64,000 nucleotides of DNA. Origin: Daphnia pulex. Lineage: Eukaryota; Arthropoda; Branchiopoda; Diplostraca; Daphniidae. The stretch covers positions 14,995,001-15,059,000 of the forward strand of contig NC_060026.1 of the NCBI RefSeq assembly GCF_021134715.1. The letters run 5' to 3'. The notes beneath the pieces are model-generated. The model saw only the letters and a list, made by a program, of their open reading frames with translations, ran no database searches and was not told the origin of the DNA. A program made the translations under genes and the position numbers. Shown piece by piece: positions 26,495 through 40,522 of this stretch; positions within the stretch are counted from its first letter, which is position 1, and each line of letters starts with the position of its first letter.

Positions 26495-27930
26495 AATAAT
26501 CCTGATCCGTTCAGCGGATGTCGAGCGCGGATGAGAAATTCGCTTTGATCATTTTTGACTTTTTGTGCGGTTTGAATTTATAGCGGGGGTCGATTTTTAA
26601 TCATTTAAATCGATTTCTTATGGAATTAGAATATGAGTGTCGTCTGCTTTCGCCTTTCGATTTGTTTCAAAGTGTCGAAAAGAGACAAAGTTTAAAATGA
26701 CAACGAAAACTTTTTTCAAGGCCACTTTTTAATTAAGAAACGTGCATGGCTGCACGAAAAATTGCAAAACAAATATAATTCTTAAAATGTGGTCGTCGTG
26801 TGAAACTGTGAACTCTTTGGCACAAAATATGTGGTGTCATGGCTCTCCATGCTCTCCATTGCATGCTGTTTGGCAGGTAAATAAAACCAATAAAACAGAG
26901 TAGACAACTAGAATAATTAAAGGAGCTGTAAAGAAGAGTTGAACATGTTTGAAACTTGTGAAATGTTAGTTCCTGACTAGCATTTATAATGTGTGATCCC
27001 AGTCGATGCATGGCAACTGGTTTGTTTGCACTATGTAACCCAATATAACCTTTTCTTTTGTGCAGGTATTGAGGCCACATCCAGCCGTCATAACCACAAA
27101 ACATGCCAGTTTTACATGTGCTGCTATTCAATCTGTCATCAGCAACCATCTCATCGATTGGGTAATGATTTTCGTTAATTTTATTAATCTGTGACCTGCT
27201 ATCATCATTTATGCATGACTTGCACAAATGCAGTGCATTACATGGAAACCTTAAATGATCCCATTTATTCAAAATTAAGGTTTAACCCACTTAGTCTCAT
27301 TTTCAACTTGTTAATCTAAACATTTTTCGTAACCCAATTTTTTCTGTTTTGTTTAGATAATCAGGATCCCGTTCCATTCCAGAAACTTCCCATGTCGGTG
27401 GAGTTACCGATGTCTTCTTCTCCTTTCTTTTTAAAAAGTCCTCGTGTACGCACATGTGAGTGTGGGTGTATTCACGAGGACGCCCTTTTCCCTATTCCGC
27501 CTGATGTAATTCAACTTTTCAGCGGATGGATGGAGCAACTGTGAGGATGCCTGGCCGATTTCCCAGGCTAAAAGGTAGGAAAAAATTCAATTCCTTTTCC
27601 ATGCAAATTCCTTGTGACTATTTGGTGGCATTGATTATAAATCGTTATCCAGAGTACGGAATACGATTATTCCTGAGCTACCGGTATGCGGTTGACTCGA
27701 ACTGTTTTCTCTTGGCATTTTCTGTTTACTCAGTCAGGATTCATTTTTTAAAAAATCATTTTTATAACGACCCACTTTTGTACTTCACAACTTTGTCTGC
27801 GCGTAAACAATCGAATTTCAAACTATTTGAACTTTAAACACTTTAAACAAAGTTTCAACTTGGAAAATTTGTTTCAAACCAAGAGGGACTTCACTTGCTA
27901 CCGCCAAACTGGCACCTCCTCGCGCAATGA
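26495..27930. repeat. Copy 1 of a diverged dispersed repeat of about 1.4 kb
   Basis: Collinear with 39525-41490. Shared blocks in order: GGATGTCGAGCGCG near 26518; TGTTTGGCAGGTAAAT near 26868; a block around TGCAGGTATTGAGGCCA at 27061; CATCAGCAACCATCTCATCG at about 27136; CATGTCGGTGGAGTTAC at 27392; a 9-bp-arm hairpin at 27438-27481; AGCGGATGGATGGAGC; TTTCCCAGGCTAAAAGG; and GGCATTGATTATAAATCG. Several shared blocks end at splice-like GGTAAAT or TGTGCAGG words, so this may be a duplicated multi-exon non-coding or dead gene. No intact protein could be read across both copies. Confidence 0.75.
27438..27481. other. Hairpin with 9-bp perfect arms (copy 1)
   Basis: GTCCTCGTG at 27438-27446 pairs with CACGAGGAC at 27473-27481. 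The same arms are present in the other repeat copy at 41023-41066, although the sequence between them differs. Confidence 0.7.
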
Positions 27931-30900
27931 AATGGGATTTTTTATTTTTCTTTTCCAGACCATTTGCCAATAAGCCCAATATAATCTCATCTATTTAAAT
28001 GTGAACCTATAAAAGTTTTGATTCCGGCCGAGAGTTGAAACCGATTTTTTCTCTTTCTTGAAAGATTTTTACTTTTCTTCTTTTTCTCCGAGAGTTTGTT
28101 TGTTGTTGGCGAATCAAGTGGAAGAAAGTTCTCACCATATCCGCCCAGCAGCATCGCACGAAAGCGAATTCTATCCCTTTTGACAAATATATTCTCTCCT
28201 TTCTATATTGCGATGGCCGACGTCACGCCAATCGAAAAAAAAGAAGAAGTCCCACAACCAAACTATATAGGACGTCGCTTTTGTCGACGCCGTATAGTCC
28301 GCCGGGAGTCGAGGCTAAAAGAGCCAGCGCTATTTAGGAGCTGTATATTACGTGATATATATGTGTTATAAGGAAAGAGGGTTTCTAGGCCTTGGGCGTA
28401 TTACAGACAGGCCTTGAAGCTGCTCTGCTGCTTTATATGAAGCCAAGCAAAAAGTAAAATGGCGATTTCTCATAGATGTGATATTCTTATTTCTCTTTAC
28501 ATTTGGATATTTGATTATTCTTAAAGAGAGAATCGATTTCCAGAGCATTCCCCATAGTCCAGCACAGTATATACTTTTGAATGAAATTTCGTTTTGGTTT
28601 TATATTATTCCCGCTCAGCTGATTTTATATCTTTCCCATTGATTGCGCGCCGTTGGTTTGAATCGAGAAATTCATCAACGAATTAAAAAATCCTTGTTTT
28701 TTCTCTATCGCGAATGATTGATCTGTGCAATCGTTTCTTTTCGATCGTCTCACGTTTCCGTTTGACTGATTTTCTTATATAACTTTCTACAAGACAACAT
28801 TTGCATATAGTAGTTATAGATGGTAGATCGTGAATCCATCGGGCGTGTGCAGTAGATAACACAGATGTTCTCTGGCTGCTGGTAGGCTACACTTTGAAAA
28901 CGTGCCAGCCAGAGTTGGCTGAAACTGCAATCAATATAGTAGACACGCCAGTTTCCAATCTCCGCAGTTCAATCCTCTGCGAATGAAATGGCCATAACGG
29001 CACGTACAATTATGAGTTCTTATTTGCCCTTTTCACATTTGTTCTTTTGGAGTGGTTGTTGTCAATATTTGATTAATGATGGGTCGAGCACTTGAAACCC
29101 TACTTCCGGGTGTCGTCTATACTTAATCACGTTAACTCGAGTTTATCTTTTAGTTGGCCATCAAAATTAAAATTAATGAATTTTTACCATTGAAAGTTGG
29201 GCGCGTCTAGTCCAATCTAGTCTCCGACGTTGATTGATTGCGGCGATTAAAAATGAAAAACTCGCTCCCAGTTGTGTTGCACAGGCTCGCTAAATACCTG
29301 AATTTTTAATTAGAGAAAACAATTTAATTACGTTAGAATCCAACAAGGAAAAAAAAAAAAAAATTCCGTTTATACCAGGAAAACCGCCGTTTAATTAAAA
29401 CAAAGTCTCCGGGAAAAAAATAATTTCAATATCTGCAACACTCTCCAGCACAACCGATGGAGAGAAATCAGTTTGCTACCCCCGTGTTACATTTGATATC
29501 CCCCGCGCTCCTGATCGTTCATCATCAGTTCCATTTCGAAATCCCTTTTTCATCTTATATAATATACAGATATTTATACGCGGGCAATGTATAAATCACG
29601 GGCGATGGGTCTTTGGGCGCTTGGCAGCCAGCGAGCTGGGGGGTCGCCCCAGATTCAAACATTTAAAAAATACACACACGCTCAAAGAAGAACTAGATAA
29701 TAATAATAATAAAAAGGGTATAGAAGAGAATATATAAATCGTTGAAAGCTCAGGGGGGTTGGACGACTTGTACAGACTAGACAGTTCAGTTGCTGGAATT
29801 TCTTTTCTCTCTTTGAGACTTAATGTCATAATTCAATGCCTGTACTAGGCCTATATCTAGCTGGAGGGGTCATCAGCGACATATAGGCCTATCTGTATCA
29901 ATGGTGCTGTAGGCCAATTAGCTGAGCTGCCATGTTTGAAAAAGGTTGTTCTGTTTTCTGGGTATATTTGTCTTATTCTTTCGCCAGTTGCTGGCCATTG
30001 TCGAGAGTTGATTGTGCGTAGGCAGCAGCAGTGTCGTTGTGTGTGTGTGGGTCGACGACCAGTCAACAACAGGAGGAGGAGTAGATAGAATGAAAGACAC
30101 ACACACACAGACACACAAGTCTATATCATCAGTCTTTGTCGCCCGTTTTCTAATAGCTCCCGACAGTCCTCTTTTGTGTCTTTTAATGGCCCGGCCACGC
30201 CCAGCACCAGCAGCAGCATCCCATTGTTTTTTTTTTTACTTGGAACAGTCGGCCAGACAAGTCTATATTTATTGATTCAATTATCGATATGAAAGAAACT
30301 TTTTTCTTTCGTCTCTACATGAGTGGAGTGACTATTGCGCAGTTTTTGAAATGGGGTCCGGACTAGCCCCCACACACAAATCTGCTCTTGATTTATCGAC
30401 AGCGACAATAATCAGACGCTAATTTCCGACATTCATTTTGTTTATAACTTTTGGCTGCAGCAGGCTATATAGCTTGTCGCTAAAAGAAATCGTCTGCTGT
30501 GGCGGCATACTACTTTTTTGAGAAAATATTCGCATCTCAATTTATTATCTCCATTTTCTTTTTTCCCCTCTTGAATGAAGAACAACATTATTCCACCAAA
30601 GTGCCGTCACTATAGAGATAGAGACTAGCAGCACTTTGCCGCAGGTTCTAATACTCCATATAGGTCCCACCAACCCTTTTCGCTATGGATTGTTTAACTT
30701 GCATTGGAATTTTTAATGATTATATAAAACCGCGCTCCGGTCTCTGCTGTTTGTTATCTAACAATAAGTGCTGCTGCGCAGCTAGGTACATTTAATCCGG
30801 TCGTCTTTGATCTCATTTAAAATGTCGACTTTCCAAGATATAAATTATCTCTGTGAATATGTTGATCAAAGTCGAGCGCGGCGCCCTGTTCAATATTTAA

Positions 30901-31222
30901 CGATATAAAATTGTTTAAGCTTTTTGTGGTGATGGTGGGGTGGTGGTGGTGGTGGGGGGGGTGGATATAAGGTGTTTTATGGCGGCGCAGTTTGTCATGG
31001 CTGTAGCCTAGCAGTCACGGTATATTATTATTATTCATTAGACACTAGACAGCAGTGAGGAAAAATTCCCGGTGTGTAGATAAATCGGTCTAGACGACAC
31101 GGGCCATCAATCACTGGATGGCGCGGCGTAGGCGAGAGATTGTGGGAGCCCTGGCTGATGGGCAACGACGCCCGTCTGATATCTGTCATACAAGTCCAAC
31201 GGCCTTAGGGTAATAATACCTG

Positions 31223-31345
31223 AATACCTACAAAAGTAACTTTTTGAATTTGGCGCGCTTTACATTTCTATTTCAATTTCAAATTTCAATAGTAATTAAT
31301 AGAAATACCTAAAAAATTATTTGTTTGAATTTGGCGCGCATTTAT
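31223..31345. repeat. Short local duplication, about 40 bp twice
   Basis: ATACCTA followed by a short spacer and TTTGAATTTGGCGCGC occurs at 31223-31260 and again at 31303-31345, separated by an AATTTCAAATTTCAAT stretch. Confidence 0.6.
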
Positions 31346-34300
31346 TTCAAAAAATTTAATCGGAATAATAGACGGTCGATCAATTGGCACGCTGTAACTG
31401 GTGAATAATATGTTTTCCGGGCTGGCTGTCAAATAGTAAACGTGTGCTGGGCCACTTTGACGAACGAAACAAAAAAAAGCTTTTTTTTATATATTCCGGC
31501 TGTTGCTCTTGAGGATCCCCTCATTTGAGATTCAAGACAAGTTGGCCTCCATTAAGATCTAAAATCCCCCGCGAGCTGTATTTGCGCTGTCTCCTCCAGC
31601 TGACGAAAAAAATATCCAATTCAAATTTCGGCGCCTTTCTCTAATGTCTCACGGCGTGTCATGTATAAATTGACGTTAGACACTTTTATACCGTCCTGTT
31701 CTATTTTTTAAACTAAAAAAAAGGATAAAAGAAATAAGCGCATCCTTTTTTCATTATTATTATTATGTGTGATGATAATAATGTATACTTTGACCGAGAG
31801 CGGCGGCGGTGGTGGTCCAGATATATAATGATGATGATAAGGGCGGATATAGATATGGTCCCCCCTTCTTCTCTCTACATCATCATCGATATTTATATTG
31901 GATATGGGAAAGGGAGGATAACGGGCAGGATATAGACACCGTTTGGGTCCCATCTGGTATATACAAGGGTGGGGGAAAAGGTCGTCGGTCGTGTGGGGCG
32001 TGAATCTTTTTTTCTTTATTCAACGATCGATCGATCGATCCTGGGCATAGAGAAAACGGCCAGAAAGTTTTTTGTGCTGACTGCAGCCTCAATTGTTCTC
32101 ATCTCTCTAGGCATCTGTTAAATGGCGAAAAAGAGCAGCCTATACATATGATGGGATAGATAAATGAAAGGCCCACTCGTTTGATGATGTACGACGCCGA
32201 GCGATATACTCATCGATCGATATGATATTTCCACCGTGGTTATCTACAACAAAGAAAAGTCACTTAAACGAGCAGCACTCTCTTTTTCTTTTATATTTTT
32301 TTCACTCTATGCCAAAGAGACCTTTGATGTTGCCACACACACACTTAATCATAATGGCGACTAGAATTGAGCCGTTGCGAAATGTAGAAGAAGAAATCAT
32401 ATCCGCCCTTTTTTGTTTCACATTTCAGCGCCACACTATCTACTAGCGTAGTATATCTTTATACCATCTATATATAACATCCTTTTTCTATACATGTACC
32501 CTTTTTTTATTATTCGTGTTTGTGTGTACTATCTAGACAAAAGGGAGGGCAAACTCTCTTGTGAACCGCAAATGTTCTTTCCAGCAGCTATATCGCAGTG
32601 GCCGAGCTAGATAGTAGATTCTTTTATTTCATTTCTCTTCTACCCCACCAGTCTCGAGCCATTAGACAACAAGATGACCATTCTGGCTCTATATTAATGT
32701 GCGCTGCTATTTCTGTCTCGAAAACAAAAAAAATGAATAGAATAACCTTTTAAAAAGACAACAGAGTCCTGTGTATACAACAATAGATCACCAAGTTTTG
32801 TTATTTTCTCCGCGGATGACACACAAGCCTGTTGGAATCAACGGGTACCACTTGGTCGACTGGGCTGGGCTGTCTTCTACACATTTATATGATTGCGGTT
32901 GTTGTCGGTTGACGTCGAGTGATCTGCCAACCGAATGTAACATTCTCGGCTCAACACACAGCAGCAACAACAACAGATATCTTTGTGCGTGGAGGGGAGA
33001 GGAGGAGTTGACAGGCAGAGCCTGACATCAATGAATCATATCCATAAATCAAACCCGACAAATGGTCTTTGCGTTTCTTTTACACGGGTAAGAAAATGAG
33101 AAAATATAAAAAACATTTTTATTTTTTGATATTTTTTGGTATCCGAGAAAAATGTTATCAAACCGCTATTCATTTCTATATATAGGCCAGATCGATCTTG
33201 TAACACGAACCACTTGATCCGCCATCTCAGCAGCAGCGACAAATGACTGGCTAATCATTCAGGAAATCATTTATACGATGAAAATTGCATCTAGTATTTT
33301 CAGATCCATTTTTATTTATTCTGTTGGTCGCCATTTGGAAAAAAAGAAATAATAATACAGTCACAAAAGAGGAAAGTGTCTTTCAGCTTGGGCAAAAGTG
33401 TGTGAGCGCAAGGAAGAAAATGGCGCTGGGGACCGATTGAAAGAGAGACGATGTAATAATAAGAGTTTTTTCTTTCACAGCGCAATGTAACATTTTCACT
33501 TTATATTAAATATCAAAGAAGATAGTTTCAACCAGTCTCTAGCGCTTTTATGTCTAACGAGGTTTCTTTTTATTTTATTCTTTGAGCTGCAAAGTCGATC
33601 TATAAAAGTGGACGGACCAAATCGCCGCTGTTGGCCAAAAAATAAAATAAAAATCATTGATGGTGTGTCCTGGCTCCCGCGTGAAAACTTTTGAAAGTTT
33701 TTGGGAAATATCTAATCAATAAAAATAAAAATTTAGCTCTGCGAAATGCCCGCGAATTTCGTCTAGAACTGCGCCCAAGTTTTCTTTCTTCTACTTGACG
33801 ACGAGAGTTTTGAGATTTCCGATTGTTTCCCGGGCCAGCAGCTTCCAGTTTCCTCTACTACAGTCGTAGGCTATTCTTCCATTCCGCAGATAATCGATTG
33901 AAAAGAAAACTTTTGGTGCGCACTGCTGTGATGTGCCACATCCGCCATGTTTCGCCAACGATCTTCCGTCGAATATTAAAATACCCACCCAAAAGTGTCT
34001 ATCGAAATACAGTTGATGGTGATTTACATATAACATATCGACCGGGCGGACCGTATGTAACCGTTTTAATATGCCGCGCATTCCATCCTCGTGTCACATT
34101 TCAAATAAATCAGAAAAGCTTTTTTTCAAAGGTATAATAAGAAATGTTTTGCGCGCGGGAAAAAAAAAGAATTTCAAATTTGCTATTCGATGCTGAGATT
34201 GGAGTGCAAACAATAAATCGAGTGGCTAGAGTACGCCAAACACCGTGTGTGTGCTGCTGAGATTGCCATGAATAAATCTCGTCTGCCAATGGATTGGTGG

Positions 34301-37300
34301 GCGGTGGGTCCCTGGATCGAATATCTCTCCAATCAATAGCCATTTCCATTTTTCTTTTATAAATTACTAAGCCCAAAGATTCAATTGGTGGGGAAAATTG
34401 ACTGGTTTCATTTGCGCTTGAATAATTATCTCGATATGAACCGAGCGATAATGACGGACGACACAAGAGTGTATCAGTACAGAATCTAAACAAGTCCGTC
34501 ATCAGCGTCGCATTGAAACCATCCAGTCCTATAGACCAGCCAGTACAAGTCTTGAGAGAATAAATAACAACTCGATCCGGGCTCCTTATCATCATCAGGA
34601 GCTGGCCAGAAATAAGAAAAAGAGATATAAAAAGAGATATGTACGACGATCAACTTGTGTATCTACCAAACCGGAGCTCTCCTAATGAATGTTAGTCCGT
34701 CTTGTACATGCACATCTATTGGTCTGATGTAGCTGAAAGGCGAGCAGCCAGCCAGTAGCCGCAGTCATCATGAAAAACATTGGTTAATGGGATTGTGTCC
34801 AGCAGATTCTTCTCAACCCTGACTGCCTGTGCATTTGATGATGAACAAGACATGAACTGTGGGCTAGTATAGATGCTGCTCCTGTACATGTATAGGCCGA
34901 GTTTCTGATTATATTGTGGCGGGGGTTCCATCACCACCACCACCACCACATGTAAAAAGAAAATTCCATGCCATCACCCGGCCATCCAATCAGCTCGCCA
35001 GTCACGAGCCGAACATTACGTTTGAAAAGGAGAGCCAAGGGATATATACATGGAGCGCACAGCTATATATGTTTTTTCTCTCTCTCTCTCTCTATTGTTC
35101 TTTTTGATCTCGACAACTTTCTGTTTGTGCGGGCTCGTCTGGTTGTTGTTCACCTCATTTTTTTCTTACTGGGCCGCAATCCTCCGACCGCCACTTTCGG
35201 CCATTTTTTTTCGACGCCCAACGGATAGACTCAAAATCCGGCCCAACTTTGAGATGGTACGCCCTCAGTCACTTTGATGTACATAATTTAGTCGATGCAG
35301 CAGCGAGAGAGTATGTAGATATCTATATGGAAAAGAGATGTACATACCTGATTGTCTTGATGCTGCCGGAATTTTCTTTTTCTCTTTTGTTTCTACCGAT
35401 CAAGTCACGCGGGACTGCGTCTATTTTATATACGGAGGAAAAGGTGATGGGAGGAAGACGATCGTTTATCTCACTTTGACATGCACTTGCTCATTTCCAA
35501 GTTCTCAGTCACTGTCAGACTCACTCGCAGGGGCGCACAATAGAAGAGACACACACACACACAGCGGATAGGAGAGAAAAGAATAGAATAATATTTGATA
35601 CAAAACACGTCATAGAAAAATGGCATGGACTTTTCTATATACTTGGGGGCTTTTGGACTTTATCTAGATACTATATTTATATACGGCGTTTCCCCCCCGG
35701 CGTCGCTAAGCGTCGATTCTAAACTGATAAAGACGGTGATAAAAGTCTTGTGAACCGCCGCCGAACCGCCGGTGTTGAAAAGAAAAAAAATTAAAAAAGT
35801 TCAAAAAATCACAAAATTGAAATTGATTTTGGGTCGAATGATTTAGCTGACACACGACAAGTTAAAGATATTAATCAATTTTTAAAATCTTTGATAGACG
35901 ACGAGAGAAAATGTTTTTTGGGATTCAACAAATGATCGGTGGGTTGGTGGTGGTGGTGGTGGGAGAGGTGTGAGCGGGTCAGGTTGACGAGTAGTATTCG
36001 ACTGGCCGTCGGTGCCGACGTCGGCGTCTATATATATGTCTATTTTGTGTATCGTCTGTTATATGACCGTGGTGGTGTTGCGCAGTCGCGAGCGGCCAGA
36101 TGTACAAGCAGCGCAGTGGCTCTGACTTGTTGTCGACAATTTCTACTACGGCACAGACACACACGCGCCAGTTCTTTTTTTTTAAATAACCCCGAAATTT
36201 AGAAGTTTATTTGCTAGTCGCTGGCGCCGAGACTCGCTATTACTGGCCTTTCTCTCGCACCATTGCCTCTTCTTTTTTCACGATAGATCACGACGGGATT
36301 TTGGGTTGTTTTGGGTCGTCCTATCGCTAGTGCGCAAACAACACCCGGGGAAAATAAAATAGAAAAATAATTTTAAAATTTTTCTTTTGGACGAAGCTTA
36401 ATAGGTTTGATACACTGCTCAACCGATTGATTCAATTGGTAAGTCTATGAGAACCAGACCGTGTGTGTTATTCATTGATGTAATTGCACATGAGAGCTCA
36501 AAACAGAGATCCTCTTTCATCTTTTTGTATAATGGCTACATTATACAACATTCTTTTAGACATATGTAAGACGCTGGACTAGAGCGAAAAGATTCTTTTA
36601 AACTTTTGTTTTATTCTTTTTTAAGACGTTGATAATGTCCTGAAAGGGAGGACACATTACGAGAAGAGAAATGAATAGGTTGATCTCTCGTCGTCTAGTT
36701 CCCGAAAACATTTATCAATTCTTCTTGATATAGGACGGAGTTGGGGGGTCTATAGGTCACGCAAGGCGATGTGTCATAGAGCCGGTGCTTTATAGATGAA
36801 GGGGGGAATCGATTTTATTATTTAAAAAAAAGAGAAGACTGAAAGACTCCCACAGCATCCGGGAAAAAGAAATTCTGATTGATGTACACGGCGAGAAGAG
36901 ACGAAAAGGAATTCTCGACGATGGCTTGTTCTGTGCGGTTGAATATGTCCGGTATGTCTAGAATTCCGTAAATATATGAAGTTCTTGTATTATATAGCCT
37001 ACAGCTCTCTCTCTTTATTTCTTTCTTATCTTAAAGAATGTCGCCTTATTTATAGATGGTGGAATGTGTTTGAACCATTCCAGCACATACACAGCAGCAG
37101 CAGGAGCTATAGCCAAATAATACGATTGAAATATGTGATGCCAGCATCTCACAGGGGAAGAAAAAACCCCATTGATCCAGCCCGCTACTGGGCTGGGCCA
37201 GATCTCTTAATGATATGGAACTTGATCGACTACTAGAATCTAACCCTCTCTATATAACCTAGTTATATAACGCTCATTAATATCGGTCCAAATGTGAAGG

Positions 37301-37538
37301 TAATGGCCTTGCCGGGGAGCCACTTCCAATCTCGAAATTATTCAATAGACAAACTTTCTGATCAAATGTTAAATTGTAGCAATTTAATTGTGTTTTTACA
37401 TTTTCTTTTTTAACCAAAATGGTAATGATAAGTAGATCAATACGGGGTTGTATAATCTAGATGTTATTCTGCTAGTTTGATCTAGATAAAACCTTCCGTA
37501 TCATCGTCGATCAAAATCCGCACGGATCATCAAGTGTA

Positions 37539-37585
37539 TTGATCCCCCCCCCCCCTTTTCCTGAGCCAGGGTAGGGGGGGATCAA
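37539..37585. repeat. C/G-tract inverted repeat
   Basis: TTGATCCCCCCC at 37539-37550 is the exact complement of GGGGGGGATCAA at 37574-37585. The C-run continues a few bases into the loop. Arms are 12 bp and the loop is about 23 bp. Confidence 0.75.
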
Positions 37586-40300
37586 GGGGGTCCAAAACAG
37601 CCTCGGTATAAATTCCGATTGCTTTTAGATTTATCTATAGCTCAAAATGTCGATACAAATTTATAGATCTAAAACTTTGCTCTTTTTCTACCATCATTTC
37701 TATTGTAGATTTGATTTTCTCTCTATTCGTCAGCAAAGTTGTATGGCGTTCAAGTTTACTCATCATTTCCCTTTTATTTTTTTAGTTCAACTTTGATTGA
37801 ATCAGTTGTTAAGTGCACGCCCCTTTTTTAACATTCGACCAAAGTTATAGTTTGGGCGGCCAGAGTCCTCCACCCTTTGATTGGCAAATTCTGCGCTAAT
37901 CATTTCCTGTAGTGCTAAATATGCGAATCACTAGCGGCGCATGGACGTACCATCACGCACGTATAACATTTGCCGACGTCTATATTTATGTATGCACAAT
38001 TGCTATATTACATACGTCGTCTATAAAATAATCTTTACATGATCATTTATAACCGGAGGGCGACTCCGCCTTTGGACTCCACCCTCTCACATTCTATTAG
38101 AGTCCCCCCCCCCTTTGGGTTGCATTGTGCAGTGTGTGTGTAATCCCAGCACGACCAGTGCACCCATTTTTGCCCGGTGCGTGATGGCCAGCAGCAGCAA
38201 TTGAGGAACGAACAAGAGCAGACATGCAAATGATTGCTCTCTGCTGTGCTCCTGTGCGCACAAGTTTGTATATCTACAACAATATTATACATATCCACTG
38301 CGCACACAAGTTTTCTCTCCATAAAAGGGCAGGTCAGTGGCAGTCCATCACAAACAAACAAACAGTAAATTAAACAAAGTCCAAGGAGAAAATAACAACA
38401 ACAACAACAACAAAAAACATTTTCTTTTTATTTAGTAGACCCGCCCCTGTGTGTATACATCGCCTCTGGGTCTTGTATCGTAATAATCTATAAAGGTACT
38501 ATATAGCCTAGAGCTATATCATATAATATGCACGACACACAGAGAGGGGGAGCTATAATATAAATGTCTCTCCCAGATAATGGCCCAAGTGCGTTCCAAA
38601 GAACATCACGCAATATTGGCATACCTCACGAATGTATTTTTTTTTTTCGTCGTGTGTGTACACGTAGAAACGACTGAAATTGTGTGTTGTAGTCGCTGGG
38701 CTACTGGCAAAGTGGAAGTCTTGTGGGGCCAATAGAAAAACAAGTATAAAGAAAAAGGGGGGCTGTGTGGTCTAATAAAACAAGTCGTTTTGTTTGACTT
38801 GTGTAAACAGAAACATTTACACACGAGGCCGGATATTACGTACATATATATATACCGCGGCGCGTGAATGATATAGGCGGAAATGACAGGACTGTGGCAC
38901 TGTGCGCGGCTATTATTTGACCAGCAATTTGTTAGAACGGTAGACGTGACTGGGATGCTGATGAAATGATGGCGAAACGGTTATGACGTCATATATAATA
39001 ATTGATATGGGAGAGAGAATAATAGAACGGCAAAAATTAGCTACGCGGTGAACGTGTCGGGTGGCATTGTTCAACTTTTAATAACTCGTTGTTGCCATGG
39101 AGACGCACGCCAACCTCCCCACACCCATACATGTGAGATGTGTATAGATGTTACATAACGTGCCTTTTGTCCTTTTGTAACGAAATTCAGAAGAATAGAA
39201 AAAACTTTACTTTTTTTTCTAATTATTTGAATATTTTTAGACATCGAAAAAGCTTCGTGGAAATGAAATTTTTAAAAATGAAGAAAAGATGAAAGGGAAA
39301 TCCAATATTTTGGCGGAGCGTATTACGACGAAGCTGGCTCACTGGCTGATTAATAATAATAATAAAAAAACATCAAATAACAAAAATACACATGAAAGAA
39401 CAAAAAAAAAACATTTTTGTTCAAAAAGAAATACTTCTTTGATTAATTGATGAAGGCAACCCATCCGACGAAAATATTGTGTGATTCCATTAAATTCAAT
39501 AGTTTATTCAATGGTTACGTAATTTTTAATCCCCATCCGTTCAACCGGATGTCGAGCGCGTTTTTGAGCTTTTTGGATTTAAAAACTGGAGGTCGATTTT
39601 CTAATATTTCTATCGATTCTTAAGCATGGCTAATTAGAATATTAATGTCGTCTGCTCTCATTTTGTTTTCACAAAAATGTGGTCGTCCTGTTAATCTGGT
39701 CCCGCCTTTTTAGAGAAGCACTTAATACACACTCCATGTTGTTTGGCAGGTAAATTAAACCAAGATTACTAATAGAATTATTATGGGAGCTTATTGAATA
39801 GAAAAGTTGAACTTGTTCCAAATATGTTCAAAATGTTATTTCCTGGTTAGCATTGATCATGTAAGCCCCCTGTTGATGCATGGCAATTTGTTTGCACAAT
39901 GTAACCTTTTTCTTTGTGCAGGTATTGAGGCCAGAGCCAGCCGGATGTAGGACGTTCAGGCCCCGGCGTTCAGGCCCCGGCTTTCAGGCCCTGGGCCTGA
40001 ACGTCCAGATTGGGCCTGAACGTCCAGATTGAAAATATAAATACAGCGAATGTATGTAATATGTGTGATGGAATAAATAATAAATAAATTGAGTAAATAA
40101 AAAAACCCTGACCATCCAAAATAATAATAATAATACAATAAATGGGAAAAATATAAGTAAACTAACAATGTTGCCAAATTTATAAAAAATAAATATAGAA
40201 TAAGAGAAATCTGGCAACTCCATTTTATTAGTCTACCGCGAACGTCAGTCAGTCCAACTTTGAAATACGAGTTTGTTCTATCTTCGAGTCTCATCTTACA

Positions 40301-40516
40301 ATGGCAGCATTTCTCCCTACAACTACATCTTGCTTCAAGTGCAAGAAGGATTTCTCGTCGACAAGAAATCCCCAAATTGTGACATGTATGGAATGTCAAG
40401 AATATTTTCATCGGGCCTGTCTTTTGCCAGGCACTCTGTCAGCCCAGGACTATGTCGGAGCTGCCTCAGCGTGGTGTGGTGGCGCTAGTAGTACATGCCG
40501 GAAACAGGCTTACTAG
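40301..40516 (+). CDS. Small PHD-like zinc-finger ORF inside the inverted-repeat element
   Basis: A 71-residue ORF. The cysteine/histidine spacing fits a C4-H-C3 PHD-type finger: C11, C14, C29, C32, H37, C40, C59 and C66, with W58 next to C59 and the core TCMECQEYFHRACL. PHD fingers usually bind histone tails, and some DNA transposases carry them. Here the finger stands alone without a catalytic domain. The start is the first ATG after an AT-poor stretch containing TCAGTCAGTCC (about 40243), which resembles an arthropod initiator. The 3' end overlaps one arm of a 12-bp hairpin (40479-40522). It could be a relic of a larger transposase ORF, a captured host exon, or an expressed small protein. 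Expression is unknown. Confidence 0.45.
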   Translation: MAAFLPTTTSCFKCKKDFSSTRNPQIVTCMECQEYFHRACLLPGTLSAQDYVGAASAWCGGASSTCRKQAY

Positions 40517-40522
40517 CGCCAC
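40479..40522. repeat. 12-bp perfect hairpin at the 3' end of the zinc-finger ORF
   Basis: GTGGCGCTAGTA at 40479-40490 is the exact complement of TACTAGCGCCAC at 40511-40522. The loop is 20 bases and the stop codon lies within the right arm. Confidence 0.8.

Larger units (their letters stand above)
27930..39525. other. Gene-poor intergenic region
   Basis: Nearly 12 kb without a gene I can support. It holds CA/GT and TATA microsatellites, GGT/G-rich tracts (30925-30965 and 35938-35965), a GATC tandem run (32023-32040), a short duplicated block ending TTTGAATTTGGCGCGC (31223-31260 and 31303-31345), and a C-tract hairpin at 37539-37585. ORFs here are short and without domains. Confidence 0.45.

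Noticed and set aside
27061-27180. Possible Ig-like exon (reading ASFTCAA then IDW) in the dispersed repeat
   Set aside because: The second repeat copy has a one-base deletion in this reading and no downstream exon continues it.
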